A program made the translations under genes and the position numbers. From contig CP060294.1 of the NCBI GenBank assembly GCA_014302835.1, forward strand, positions 186,001 to 250,000: a stretch of DNA of 64,000 bases, read 5' to 3'. How positions within the stretch are numbered: position 1 is the stretch's first letter; every line of letters begins with the position of its first letter. This DNA is from Pedobacter sp. PAMC26386. Its GTDB lineage: Bacteria; Bacteroidota; Bacteroidia; Sphingobacteriales; Sphingobacteriaceae. Shown here in pieces: positions 26,109 to 34,922 of the stretch. The notes under the pieces were generated by a model. The model was not told where the DNA came from and ran no database searches. It saw only the letters and a program-made list of their open reading frames with translations.

Positions 26109-26690
26109 TTGCAGATTGATCATATACAAAAAGAACCTTTTATATTGGAATTAAAAGCGGATGATAAAGAGTTTGATTATCTATACCTGGAACATTATAA
26201 TGGGCTGCATCAATATGCTTATACCATATTAAATGATAGTACAATGGCTGAAGAAATGGTTCACCAGGTGTTTTTAAAAATATTGGAGAAGAAGGAAAAA
26301 GTAGTGATTCAAAAATCTATGGTGTCTTATCTGTATCGCGCTGTTCATAACGAATGTCATAATCATTTTAAACATATGAAAGTTAGGTTGATCCACCAGA
26401 ATTACAAAACACTTGAACCCGATGAATTATTAGAAAGTGTTGCAGAGAAAATGCAGTATAAAGAACTTGAGCAACAATTAAGGCTTGCTATTAATGCCCT
26501 TCCTGAGCATTGCCGTACTGTATTTCAGTTAAGCCGTTTTGAAGATCTTAAATATAGTGAGATAGCCGGACGATTAGGGATATCGATAAAAACAGTGGAA
26601 AACCAAATGGGTAAAGCTCTAAAAAGACTCAGGTTAGAATTAGTAGATTATCTGCCCTTTATTTTGTGGTTATTTATAAATGGACAATAA
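26109..26690 (+). CDS. ECF-type RNA polymerase sigma factor
   Basis: The 193-residue protein is an extracytoplasmic-function sigma factor. Region 2 (about 25-90) includes [16 protein letters not shown] and [12 protein letters not shown]. Region 4 (about 125-180) includes [13 protein letters not shown] and [27 protein letters not shown]. The only start that keeps region 2 intact is the TTG at 26109, because an in-frame TAA lies at 26088-26090 and the first ATG would cut into region 2. The C terminus ends in a hydrophobic segment ([10 protein letters not shown]). It is followed by a FecR-like anti-sigma gene and an STN-domain outer-membrane gene. Confidence 0.9.
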   Translation: MQIDHIQKEPFILELKADDKEFDYLYLEHYNGLHQYAYTILNDSTMAEEMVHQVFLKILEKKEKVVIQKSMVSYLYRAVHNECHNHFKHMKVRLIHQNYKTLEPDELLESVAEKMQYKELEQQLRLAINALPEHCRTVFQLSRFEDLKYSEIAGRLGISIKTVENQMGKALKRLRLELVDYLPFILWLFINGQ

Positions 26691-26707
26691 GATTAAAAGC
26701 TCTGAAA

Positions 26708-27667
26708 ATGGAAATGAATGACGATTTACTAATTAATTACTTGCTTGGAGAAGTTACGCCTGCAGAAATTAAAGAAGTCGACCAGTGGCGGGAACAGAAT
26801 GTAGCTAATCAGCATCACTTTGAGCAGTTTCAGCTAATCTGGGAGAAAAGCAGGCTGCTTAAATTTGAAGGCGAAGAGGAGGCTCAGGCCTCTTTGCAGA
26901 GGTTGAAATTGAAAATAGAGCAGGAGAAATTGCATAGAAAAAAAATATTCAGGCTGGGCTATCAGTTCTGGATGAAAATAGCTGCAGTATTTTTGGTGCT
27001 TGGCGCAGGTGCATGGTTATACACCAGCCAGCTTTCTACAGAAGAACTGTTATTTTTAACTAAGGAAGCCGTGCAGGCCGATACACTGTCTGATGGTTCG
27101 GTAATTGTCTTGAATAAGCACAGCTTGTTACGTTATCCTGAAAAATTCAGGGGATCGCAACGCCGGGTATGGTTAAGTAAAGGAGAAGCATTTTTCACCA
27201 TTACTCCAGACAAAACAAAGCCATTTATTATTCATACCGGGAGTACGACGATTAAGGTTGTCGGAACATCTTTTAACGTGAAAAACAGGAAGGGCAGTAT
27301 AGAGGTGATTGTGGAAACAGGGATTGTCCAGGTCAGCAAAAGTGGCAAAATGATATCCCTGCAGCCCGGAGAGAAAGTCGTAGTCAAACAGAGTGCTTCT
27401 CAATTGATTAAAGAGGTGAACCCGGATCACTTGTATAATTATTACAGAAGCAAGGAGTTTATCGCCGATGACACTCCATTATGGAGAATGGTGCAAGTTT
27501 TAAATGAAGCTTATAATAGTAATATTATCATTGGCAGAAAAGAGCTAAAAAATCTTCCTCTGAATACAACATTTAAAAATGAATCACTTGAAGATGTTCT
27601 GCAAGTGATTAGTAAGACTTTTAAAATATCGGTTAAAAGGAAAAATCATCAGATTATTCTTTATTAA
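26708..27667 (+). CDS. FecR-family anti-sigma factor
   Basis: Starting at the ATG at 26708, the protein has about 319 residues; the open frame extends to 26666 but those residues overlap the sigma gene and are not family-like. An N-terminal cytoplasmic domain (INYLLGEVTPAEIKEVDQW) precedes one transmembrane helix (FWMKIAAVFLVLGAGAWLY). A periplasmic FecR domain (GEAFFTITPDKTKPFIIHTG, TIKVVGTSFNVK) and a C-terminal STN-interacting domain (LWRMVQVLNEAYNSNIIIG) follow. It would hold the preceding sigma factor and release it on a signal from the outer-membrane STN protein encoded next. Confidence 0.92.
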   Translation: MEMNDDLLINYLLGEVTPAEIKEVDQWREQNVANQHHFEQFQLIWEKSRLLKFEGEEEAQASLQRLKLKIEQEKLHRKKIFRLGYQFWMKIAAVFLVLGAGAWLYTSQLSTEELLFLTKEAVQADTLSDGSVIVLNKHSLLRYPEKFRGSQRRVWLSKGEAFFTITPDKTKPFIIHTGSTTIKVVGTSFNVKNRKGSIEVIVETGIVQVSKSGKMISLQPGEKVVVKQSASQLIKEVNPDHLYNYYRSKEFIADDTPLWRMVQVLNEAYNSNIIIGRKELKNLPLNTTFKNESLEDVLQVISKTFKISVKRKNHQIILY

Positions 27668-27688
27668 GCACAAGCTTTGCTCTTAATT

Positions 27689-29815
27689 ATGCGAATTTCC
27701 AATTTTTATAAACTGTTCCTGCTTCTATTTTTATTTTGCAGTTGCTTCGGTGTGGTTAGTGCACAAATTACTCTCAATAAGAAGGTTACTGTACATTTTC
27801 AGCAATTACGTTTGACAGATGTATTGAAAGACATTGGTCAGAAAGAAAGTTTCTATTTTTCTTATAATGGAAATTTGATAACTAAAGATAGCCTGGTTAC
27901 ACTAAATGCTGAAAATCAGCCGTTAATAGTTGTGCTGAATCAGTTATTCCAGTGAAACCGTGAGTTTTCGGCGCAAAATAATCATATTATTATCTTACCT
28001 GTTTTGCCGCATCTTTCCTTAATTAACACAGATATTACCAATGATAATGACATCTATTCCATTACTGGTGTTGTTGTTGATGAGCAGAGTGGCAGGCGTT
28101 TAATGAATGTAAGCGTTTATGAAAAACAACAGCTTGTTTCCACGTTGACCGATGAGCATGGTTATTTTAAATTGCGATGCAAAGCTGATGTTCGTGGTGC
28201 ATTAAGAATTACTGCGAGTAAAATTTTATATAGGGATACATTCCTCAATTTTTTACAGTTTGTAGCGATAACAAACAGATCGTGCGCAGCAGATTATAAC
28301 CGAGCGGCTAAAGGAAATAAAGTGGAGGGAACTGGAATTGGGCGGTTGCTGATTTCTGCCAGACAAAGAATACAAAGTCTGAATATCCCCGACTTTTTTG
28401 CTAAAAGACCTTTTCAGGTCTCCCTGGTACCAGGACTAAGCAGTCATGGAATGTTCAGTTCGCAAGTGGTTAATAAAGTCTCCGTAAATTTTATAGGAGG
28501 TTATACTGCAGGAGTCAGCGGGCTGGAATTAGGGGGGATTTTTAATATTAATAAAGATGATTCTAAATATTTACAACTTGCTGGTGTATTCAATCTAGTT
28601 GGCGGTAATTTTACCGGATTGCAATTAGTAGGTGTAAATAATAGAGCGCTTGATACGGTTAAAGGAGTACAGCTGGCTGGTTTTACTAATAAAGCTGAAA
28701 GTCAGGTTAATGGTGTGCAAATTGCATCATTACATAATGAAGCGCATCAATTGCGTGGTGTACAAATTGGATTGATTAATACAGCTGATAGTTCTCAGGG
28801 TATAAGTATTGGGTTGTTGAATATCATTCGAAACGGATTTTATAAAGTATCACTATCTGCTAATAACCTGATGAATACTAATCTTTCGTTAACAACGGGT
28901 ACACATCAGTTTTACAGTACTTTACATCTCGGTGCAAATATATCCCGGAAGAATAAAGTGTACGCTTTCGGCTTAGGTATAGGTCATGATTTTATGCTGA
29001 CTGATAAAATATACTTATCAGCCACAGGCGACTATCATTTTGCTTATACCGGAAGTTTTGATGATCGCTGGGCGCAAGGGAAACTCCTGCTCAACGTACA
29101 GCTTTCTAAAAAGATGAGTGTATTTGCTGGAGCTACTTATAACATCTATGCCTATAACGGTAGTGGTGATGGGTATCAGTCTAAATTCCGTAAAGTATGG
29201 GCTAATGACCAGCAAGGTGGAACTTATGTAGTTAATCCTGTCAAAAAATGGTTGGGCTGGGAGGCTGGAATCGCATTTAATTCCATATTTAAACCCAAAA
29301 CAAAAATTAATGATGACTCCCGGAACTGGTACTTGGGAATTGCGGCAATTACAGGTCACGGACTGGCTTCCCCTTTTGGTTTTACCTATGGTGGAGAGTT
29401 ATTGGTACAGCGTGATCTGAGTGGAAGAGTTGCAGGTACATTTTCTGTCGGTTATGCAAAAATTGCACTTCCTTCTAATGATGATGACGGAAATATAGGT
29501 TCAATATATTTTTATAATCCGGATGGAATGAAAATAATCCCTGTTAAAGCCGGTGTTAGAAGTTACATCAGCAGGAAAGTCTTTTTTGCTGGGGAGTTAG
29601 GTGTGGCTATTGTCCCTGAAAGTCCTTTTTATTATAATAAACCCGTCTTCCCTAGTGATAATGCCGGTAAAAATGCATTTATTTATGCTGGCTCTACGGG
29701 GTATAGTTTTGATAATGGACTGGAAGCAGGAGTCAAATTTGAAGGATATACAAATTACGGAACCTTGAAACAGCTTGTTTTTCGCCTGGCTTACCGCATT
29801 AAATTGAGCAAATAG
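27689..29815 (+). pseudogene. STN / carboxypeptidase-regulatory / surface-repeat outer-membrane protein with an in-frame TGA
   Basis: One continuous frame of about 708 codons is interrupted only by TGA at 27953-27955. Before it come a signal peptide and an STN domain (VHFQQLRLTDVLKDIGQ). After it the STN domain continues (EFSAQNNHIIIL), followed by a carboxypeptidase-regulatory-like domain (YSITGVVVDEQSGRRLMNVSV), GxQxAG-type repeats of about 20 residues (roughly 28615-28825; GLQLVGVNNRALD, GVQLAGFTNKAES, GVQIASLHNEAH, GVQIGLINTADS) and a C-terminal beta-barrel-like region. No TonB plug domain is visible. With the sigma and FecR genes it should form a signalling unit. The stop inside a fold element argues for a nonsense mutation or sequencing error. 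The ATG at 27689 is preferred over the in-frame TTG at 27677. Confidence 0.75.
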
Positions 29816-29841
29816 CCTCTTAACTTGTCTTGTCTGCCCCC

Positions 29842-29950
29842 TTTTAAACTCATTAATTAAGTGCAACTTAGATTAAGAGCCCGTTTATATTCATGATTAA
29901 AATTAAACAGGGGGTCTAATGGATTACGTGTGAAATTAATGAGTTTAAAA
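29842..29950. repeat. 17-bp perfect inverted repeats flanking 75 bp
   Basis: Bases 29842-29858 and 29934-29950 are exact reverse complements separated by 75 bases. The right arm lies 8 bases before the glyoxalase-like gene. It could be a miniature inverted-repeat element, a long hairpin in the leader, or a regulatory site pair. No flanking target duplication is evident. Confidence 0.5.
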
Positions 29951-29958
29951 AACGAAAG

Positions 29959-30345
29959 ATGATGACGATGTTCAAAGAAGTAAAGGCCTTTAGTGGCTTT
30001 TCAGTAAACGATATACCTGTATCAAAAGAATTTTACAGCAAAACACTCGGATTGGAGACTTCTGAGACTATGGGACAGCTAGTATTGCATATTGCAGGCG
30101 GAGGGACGGTGTTCGTTTATGCCAAACCTAATCACGTGCCGGCAACCTATACCGTACTTAATTTTCCTGTTGAAAATCTGGAGGAGGCGATGGATGCGCT
30201 AAGTAAAGACGGCGTACAGTTCATCATCTATAAAGAAAAAGATTTTGAAACTGATAACAAAGGGGTATTCCATGGTGGCGGGCCAAAAATTGCCTGGTTC
30301 AAAGATCCTTCCGGTAATATTCTATCTGTCCTTGAAAAAGAATAA
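29959..30345 (+). CDS. VOC-superfamily (glyoxalase/bleomycin-resistance-like) protein
   Basis: The 128-residue protein is a vicinal-oxygen-chelate fold protein: [23 protein letters not shown] opens the first beta-alpha-beta-beta-beta unit, and [20 protein letters not shown] closes the second, the usual pattern of small stand-alone members. Typical metal ligands at the glyoxalase I positions are not obvious. The family ranges from glyoxalases to antibiotic-binding proteins, so no substrate is proposed. Three in-frame ATGs lie at 29959, 29962 and 29968; the last gives the shortest conventional N terminus, and the choice is uncertain. Confidence 0.8.
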   Translation: MMTMFKEVKAFSGFSVNDIPVSKEFYSKTLGLETSETMGQLVLHIAGGGTVFVYAKPNHVPATYTVLNFPVENLEEAMDALSKDGVQFIIYKEKDFETDNKGVFHGGGPKIAWFKDPSGNILSVLEKE

Positions 30346-30398
30346 AGCCTTTATTGATAAAAGAGGAAAATCATTTTTCAGGATGTAGGAGTGCTATT

Positions 30399-30444
30399 AA
30401 ATGTTTATCTGATATTAAATCTATTTAATATCAGATAAACATTT
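30399..30444. terminator. Bidirectional terminator between convergent glyoxalase-like and Dabb genes
   Basis: A 21-bp perfect A/T-rich stem (30399-30419 with 30424-30444) with a 4-base loop ends 8 bases before the stop of the reverse-strand gene. Confidence 0.75.
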
Positions 30445-30451
30445 CGGCTTC

Positions 30452-30748
30452 TTAGATTGAATCGTATATGATAACTTTTTCAAACAAGCTTCTGAATTCA
30501 TCCAGGAAGGCTACATGTATACTATGTCCCTGATAAATATCATGTCCAGCCAGGTCTTCAAAAGACAAGACTAAAGAAAAGGTATAGGTAGTATCAACGA
30601 CAGAACGCTCAATTGGAGCAGGAACTCCAACATGGAAAGAAGTTACAACCTCTATCTTCTCTAGAGTTTGAAGACCTTTTCTAAATGCATTTTTTTGATC
30701 TTCTGTAGTATCGGCTTTTAACCAGAATAAAACGTGGTGAGCTATCAT
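30452..30748 (-). CDS. Dabb-family (stress-responsive alpha-beta barrel) protein
   Basis: The 98-residue protein matches the Dabb domain: it begins IAHHVLFWLKADTTEDQK, has FHVGVPAPIERSVVDTTYTFSLVLSFEDLAGHDIYQGHSIHVAFLDEF in the second half, and the family's HVxFW-type N-terminal strand. Such small dimeric ferredoxin-like barrels occur in stress responses and as enzymes (olivetolic acid cyclase, DabA-like), but most bacterial ones have no known reaction. It stands alone with its own promoter and ends at the shared terminator. Confidence 0.85.
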   Translation of the reverse strand: MIAHHVLFWLKADTTEDQKNAFRKGLQTLEKIEVVTSFHVGVPAPIERSVVDTTYTFSLVLSFEDLAGHDIYQGHSIHVAFLDEFRSLFEKVIIYDSI

Positions 30749-30773
30749 ATTATATTTTTTTAATTTTCTTGTG

Positions 30774-30806
30774 CAAATGTAATAACCTCTATGCTTTTAG
30801 AAGAAA
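30774..30806 (-). promoter_or_regulatory. Candidate promoter of the Dabb gene
   Basis: On the reverse strand, TACATTTG (30781-30774) is a full match to TAnnTTTG; a weak TTTC at 30806-30803 lies at the -33 position with 21-bp spacing. The distance to the ATG equals that of the quinone reductase promoter, which supports both. Confidence 0.5.
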
Positions 30807-30943
30807 ACATAGCTCTCAAACAAACAGTAATATTGATTAAGCCGGAAGAAACACACACGCTACCCACCAGTACCGCCTTAAAAATAAGGAGACTTGATTA
30901 TGGGTTTTTAATAGTTATATTTATGTATTAAAAAAATAATCAA

Positions 30944-31927
30944 ATGATAAAACTTGGTCTCCTGCTTACCAATCAATACAGATTATTAAGTGTAGCCGCT
31001 ATATTAGACGTTTTTGAAACTGTAAATAAGTTATATGTCCAGGAAGGCCATCCGGCTCCCTTTCAAATTGACTTATTTTGTAGTGACGACAGTTTGCTAA
31101 GTAAACCAGGTACTTACTTTTATGGTTATCAGCCATTGTCTATTCAGGTTCCTGTAAAAGAGGATCTGGTTCTGATACCTTCGTTCATCAATGAAGATAT
31201 CAAACATGCTGTTGCCGAAAACTATCCAGCTGTTAGCTGGTTAAGCCAGCAATATAAAGAAGGTGCAGAATTGGCGAGTTTTTGTACCGGTGCCTTTTTA
31301 TTGGGTGCAACAGGGCTTTTAAATGGGAAAATCGCAACTACGCACGTAGATGCCTGTTCAGAATTTGCCAGCGCATTTCCTGAAGTTAGCCTTCAGGCTG
31401 ATAAAACTGTTACGCAAGATGGCAGATTATATACAAGCGGTGGGGCTACTTCCAGCTTTCACCTCATGCTTCATCTGCTGCAGATACATTGTGGTAATTT
31501 GATTGCCATTAAAATTGCGAAACTATTTGCGATAGATATGGACAGACATACGCAGTCTTATTTTAATACTTTTCAGATTTCCAGGAAACACAATGATGAC
31601 CTTGTAGCAATGGCGCAACAAAAGATTGAAACAGGTTATCATAATACGGGAACTATTGAAGAAATGATTAAAGATATTCCTGCGAGCAGGCGAAATATTG
31701 TGCGTCGTTTTAAACAAGTAACCGGAATTACTCTAATTGAGTATTTACAGCAGACCCGTATTGAGGCTGCGAAGAAATTATTAGAACAAACTGTTGAACA
31801 GATGACAGAAGTCATTTATAAATCCGGGTATAATGATCCTAAAGCTTTCAGAAAGGTTTTTAGGAAAACAGTGGGGATGACACCCAGTGAATACCGGGAT
31901 AAATTTTATTTGGGAACAAGAGCCTAA
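30944..31927 (+). CDS. GlxA-type AraC-family transcriptional regulator with DJ-1/PfpI domain
   Basis: This 327-residue protein joins an N-terminal DJ-1/PfpI-like domain (about 1-190; IKLGLLLTNQYRLLSVAAILDVF and LASFCTGAFLLGATGLLNG, the nucleophile-elbow cysteine) to a C-terminal AraC helix-turn-helix pair (about 215-325; SRRNIVRRFKQVTGITLIEYLQQTRIEAAKKLL, then GYNDPKAFRKVFRKTVGMTPSEYR). GlxA proteins sense small molecules by the amidase-like domain and activate nearby catabolic or detoxification genes. The neighbour 6 bp downstream is a glycerophosphodiesterase-like gene, probably in the same transcript. Confidence 0.92.
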   Translation: MIKLGLLLTNQYRLLSVAAILDVFETVNKLYVQEGHPAPFQIDLFCSDDSLLSKPGTYFYGYQPLSIQVPVKEDLVLIPSFINEDIKHAVAENYPAVSWLSQQYKEGAELASFCTGAFLLGATGLLNGKIATTHVDACSEFASAFPEVSLQADKTVTQDGRLYTSGGATSSFHLMLHLLQIHCGNLIAIKIAKLFAIDMDRHTQSYFNTFQISRKHNDDLVAMAQQKIETGYHNTGTIEEMIKDIPASRRNIVRRFKQVTGITLIEYLQQTRIEAAKKLLEQTVEQMTEVIYKSGYNDPKAFRKVFRKTVGMTPSEYRDKFYLGTRA

Positions 31928-31932
31928 GCTTA

Positions 31933-32658
31933 ATGAACTGGAACCAGAATAAGGTCATCGCGCATCGCGGTGCTTATAAGAAAAATAACTTCCCTGAGAA
32001 TTCAATTGCTTCTTTAAAAGAGGCGATCAGGCTAAAGTGTTATGGGTCTGAATTCGATGTGCATCTTACTAAAGATAATTTTATTGTCGTTAATCATGAT
32101 GATGATTTTCTGGGTATGCCAATTGCCTCTTCAACTTATGGAGAATTGAGGCAAGAAATGCTACATAATGGGGAACACCTTCCAACGCTTGAAAATTATT
32201 TGAATGAAGGAATGAAGCAGGATCACACAAAACTGATCCTGGAGATAAAAGTTGGACAAAGTCTGCTGGCTACACTGACCCTTACTGAAGCTGTGCTTGA
32301 AATGGTGAAAAAACTAAAAGCTGGTCCATGGATAGAATATATTAGTTTTAGCTATGAGGCCTTATTAAGAATCCTTCAGCATGATCCAATGGCAAAAACA
32401 GCTTTCCTTGCTGAAATTAATGATGAGCTACCTGTTGAAACGCTGAAAAAAGATCGTATTCAGCAGGCTGACTATGACTTCAATATTTATGAGACAGGGG
32501 ATTGGTTTAATAGGGCACATCAGCTTGGAATGACGATCAATGCATGGACTGTTAATGATAAGAAAGATATGCTAGCATTGATAGAGAACAAGATTGACTT
32601 TATCACAACGAATGAGCCTGAGTTACTTCTGGATTTATTGAGAATAGATAAGAAATAG
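31933..32658 (+). CDS. Glycerophosphodiester phosphodiesterase family protein
   Basis: The 241-residue protein is a GDPD TIM barrel. It has the hallmark VIAHRGAYKKNNFPENS, in which His11, Arg12, Glu22 and Asn23 correspond to the active site, then EFDVHLT with Glu40 and Asp42 as calcium ligands and NHDD with the second catalytic His55. It hydrolyses glycerophosphodiesters to glycerol-3-phosphate and an alcohol. No signal peptide is seen, so it is cytoplasmic, unlike GlpQ. It follows the GlxA-type regulator by 6 bp. Confidence 0.9.
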   Translation: MNWNQNKVIAHRGAYKKNNFPENSIASLKEAIRLKCYGSEFDVHLTKDNFIVVNHDDDFLGMPIASSTYGELRQEMLHNGEHLPTLENYLNEGMKQDHTKLILEIKVGQSLLATLTLTEAVLEMVKKLKAGPWIEYISFSYEALLRILQHDPMAKTAFLAEINDELPVETLKKDRIQQADYDFNIYETGDWFNRAHQLGMTINAWTVNDKKDMLALIENKIDFITTNEPELLLDLLRIDKK

Positions 32659-32707
32659 GACATAGCGGGGGGTGTTTTTTTCACATAGAGCGAAAAAAAA
32701 TCAGCGA

Positions 32708-34285
32708 TTAACAGGTTTCTACAAAAATAGGTGTTTCGGTAATGCGTAATTTTATTTTTCCTGAAGGTACAGCAATAGTTTGAGTTTTCATTTGGTCAGA
32801 TCCAGGTACCAGAAGATGAATTTTGATTGCTTTTGAACCACCTAAGTTCAGTTGATAGATTGTCTTTCTACCTGTTTCATCTGGAATATACAAGACATAC
32901 ATCTTTTTATCACCGGTTTTATAAATATCGATGATTGGATCTTTCCTTATAGTCTGTTCGTAACTATATGATCCTATTAACTGCTTTACTTGCAGGAAAT
33001 AATCAGCCACAGGTCTTCTTTTATTTCTGTCAGCAAAACCAGAAGAAGCATAGGGGGTAGGGTCGTTTACATTGACATCATCCAGCATATAGAAAAATGA
33101 TTTTTTTAAACCATGCCTTGCATATAGAAATGATGACCTTAGTATCCAGTCTGCCTGTGTTATCAAGGCAGATTTAACTTTTATCCGAATAGCTCTTTGT
33201 GGACTTTTTGGATTAATATCGTACCCGGATTCTGTTACCCAGACATCCATGTTTTTTGCGTATTTTCTTGACATGGCAACAAAGTCATCGGCTATTTTCC
33301 CAGCTAATGATAGTTCTGGGGCTTTCCCTACGGTACGTTGATCGTGTTCAGGCGTTGCATCGTTCGCATAAAAATGGTAGTTGATGATGTCAAAACATAG
33401 GTTAACTGATCCGTCAGCATGATATCCGCGTTTCTTTTTGCACCAGTTAATCATTCTCATTACAAATTTCGGATCAGGAAAGGCAAGTCCGGTCATGACC
33501 ACCTTCATTGAAGGATCAGCAGCTTTTACACCTGCATTTTTACCTAATTTTCCTTTATGCCCATCGTAGAATGCCGACAAATTCGCTGCATATTCTTCTG
33601 GACTCTGGTGACCCTTTGGCCCTTTCCAGTCTTTATCCCTTTCGTTATCACATTCGATATAATTTACATAACCTAAACCAATTTTTACCTGGTTAACCTG
33701 ATCACTGTGCCATCTTTGTTTAGGATAAACTTTTACCAGGCCGCTATCTATATTTTTGTTGTTACCATATCTTGCTGTAAATTGAAAAGCGGCCTTTGCC
33801 TGTTGGATATAAGATGCCGGATCAGATCGGTTTAAGCCATAAGGTGCGGGTACATTATCCACATCTCTTTGATTTTCGGGGTAAGTATTCACCAACCATG
33901 GTGGACAATTCTTTAAGCAGGTTAGTACGTCAATATTATTTTCTTTGCAGATCTGATATACTTTGTCATAGTCAAATCCGCCGGAATGCGTAGGGTTAAA
34001 GGTGTATTTTCCCTTTTCTGACTCTATGCGTTCCCAATCCATATAATGACGGAAACCACCAAAGGATTGGATGATTTTAACTTTATTAGCATCAACATCA
34101 GACTGGTTATCTTTAAAAAAGTCCCATTCAAAGCCATTTATGCCCAGAAAATTTTTAAAGGAAGAAGTTTTTTTCTGTACTGTGTTTAATATGATAATCT
34201 CTTTGGGTAAATTCTGCTGAAAACAGGTGAAAGGACTAAATAAAAGGAGTATAAAAGCATAAGACTGAATTGGCAACTTAAACAT
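32708..34285 (-). CDS. Secreted clan GH-A-like glycosidase, paralogue 1
   Basis: From the ATG at 34285 the protein has 525 residues and starts with a signal peptide (SYAFILLLFSPFTCF, possibly a lipoprotein); the frame is open to 34354, but that extension would bury the signal. The body is a TIM barrel. YIECDNERD resembles the acid/base segment of clan GH-A (usual motif NEP), and WVTESGYD holds the likely nucleophile Glu. A C-terminal beta domain follows. It is clearly related to the gene at 55875-57482 throughout, but that copy has the canonical NEP. It faces away from the exopolysaccharide operon and may process or degrade that polymer; the substrate and exact GH family are not known. Confidence 0.75.
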   Translation of the reverse strand: MFKLPIQSYAFILLLFSPFTCFQQNLPKEIIILNTVQKKTSSFKNFLGINGFEWDFFKDNQSDVDANKVKIIQSFGGFRHYMDWERIESEKGKYTFNPTHSGGFDYDKVYQICKENNIDVLTCLKNCPPWLVNTYPENQRDVDNVPAPYGLNRSDPASYIQQAKAAFQFTARYGNNKNIDSGLVKVYPKQRWHSDQVNQVKIGLGYVNYIECDNERDKDWKGPKGHQSPEEYAANLSAFYDGHKGKLGKNAGVKAADPSMKVVMTGLAFPDPKFVMRMINWCKKKRGYHADGSVNLCFDIINYHFYANDATPEHDQRTVGKAPELSLAGKIADDFVAMSRKYAKNMDVWVTESGYDINPKSPQRAIRIKVKSALITQADWILRSSFLYARHGLKKSFFYMLDDVNVNDPTPYASSGFADRNKRRPVADYFLQVKQLIGSYSYEQTIRKDPIIDIYKTGDKKMYVLYIPDETGRKTIYQLNLGGSKAIKIHLLVPGSDQMKTQTIAVPSGKIKLRITETPIFVETC

Positions 34286-34417
34286 ATGGAACAGTATTTG
34301 ATTATAGCCTACTATATTAAACAAATTATGAATTAATAATTGTTTTTTTTCCAAAACTTATTTTAGTCCGATGATACAGCTGGGGAAAACATTTATAGTT
34401 TACATTATTTAATAATA

Positions 34418-34425
34418 TACCTTTG
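34418..34425 (+). promoter_or_regulatory. Possible -7 box upstream of the exopolysaccharide operon
   Basis: TACCTTTG matches TAnnTTTG and lies 90 bases before the response-regulator ATG. No convincing -33 box stands at 19-21 bp spacing (TTTA is at 22), so the call is weak. Confidence 0.3.
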
Positions 34426-34514
34426 AGATATGAAATAAATAAAGCTTATATCTTTTTTTGAATAAATAATATTTTAGTATAAATCTTTCAATAATTACTT
34501 ACTCTGATTTAAAA

Positions 34515-34922
34515 ATGAATAACTTCTCATTTGAAAAAAAGCAAATCTTACTCGTGGATGATGAGCCAAGCATTCTAAAACTGCTTCATTTCATTTTATC
34601 AAAAGAATATCAGATTCATGCTATGGAGAGTGGATATAAGGCCCATTTATGGTTAGAGGAAGGTAATTTTCCTGATATTATTATTTTGGACCTGCATATG
34701 CCGCACTTTGATGGTACATCTTTCTTAAAGAGTATTAAGATCAGCGGTTTTTACAGAGAAATTCCTGTGATCATCTTATCTGCTGCTGAGGATCTTGATA
34801 AAATTGTATTAAATATACCTTTTAAAGTAGAAGGGTATTTTCCTAAACCTTTCAACCCTGAGACATTGATGAATAAAATAAAAAGTGTTCTGAATGAATC
34901 CAATACCTTGCTAAAAAAATAA
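34515..34922 (+). CDS. Single-domain response regulator
   Basis: The 135-residue protein is a receiver domain with no output domain: acidic pair Asp15-Asp16 in LLVDDEPS, phosphoacceptor Asp59 in IIILDLHMPHFDG, and the switch Lys in GYFPKPFNP. It overlaps the next gene by one base (TAATG), so the two products are made together. That neighbour carries a degenerate receiver fused to the initiating sugar transferase, so this protein may control polymer initiation by protein-protein contact instead of transcription. No histidine kinase gene is in the window. Confidence 0.9.
   Translation: MNNFSFEKKQILLVDDEPSILKLLHFILSKEYQIHAMESGYKAHLWLEEGNFPDIIILDLHMPHFDGTSFLKSIKISGFYREIPVIILSAAEDLDKIVLNIPFKVEGYFPKPFNPETLMNKIKSVLNESNTLLKK

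Noticed and set aside
24099..29845. Similar short motif (TGYMTGCCCCCTT-like) after two genes at about 24109 and 29836
   Set aside because: Only about 10-12 matching bases, at different distances, without further copies; may be coincidence.
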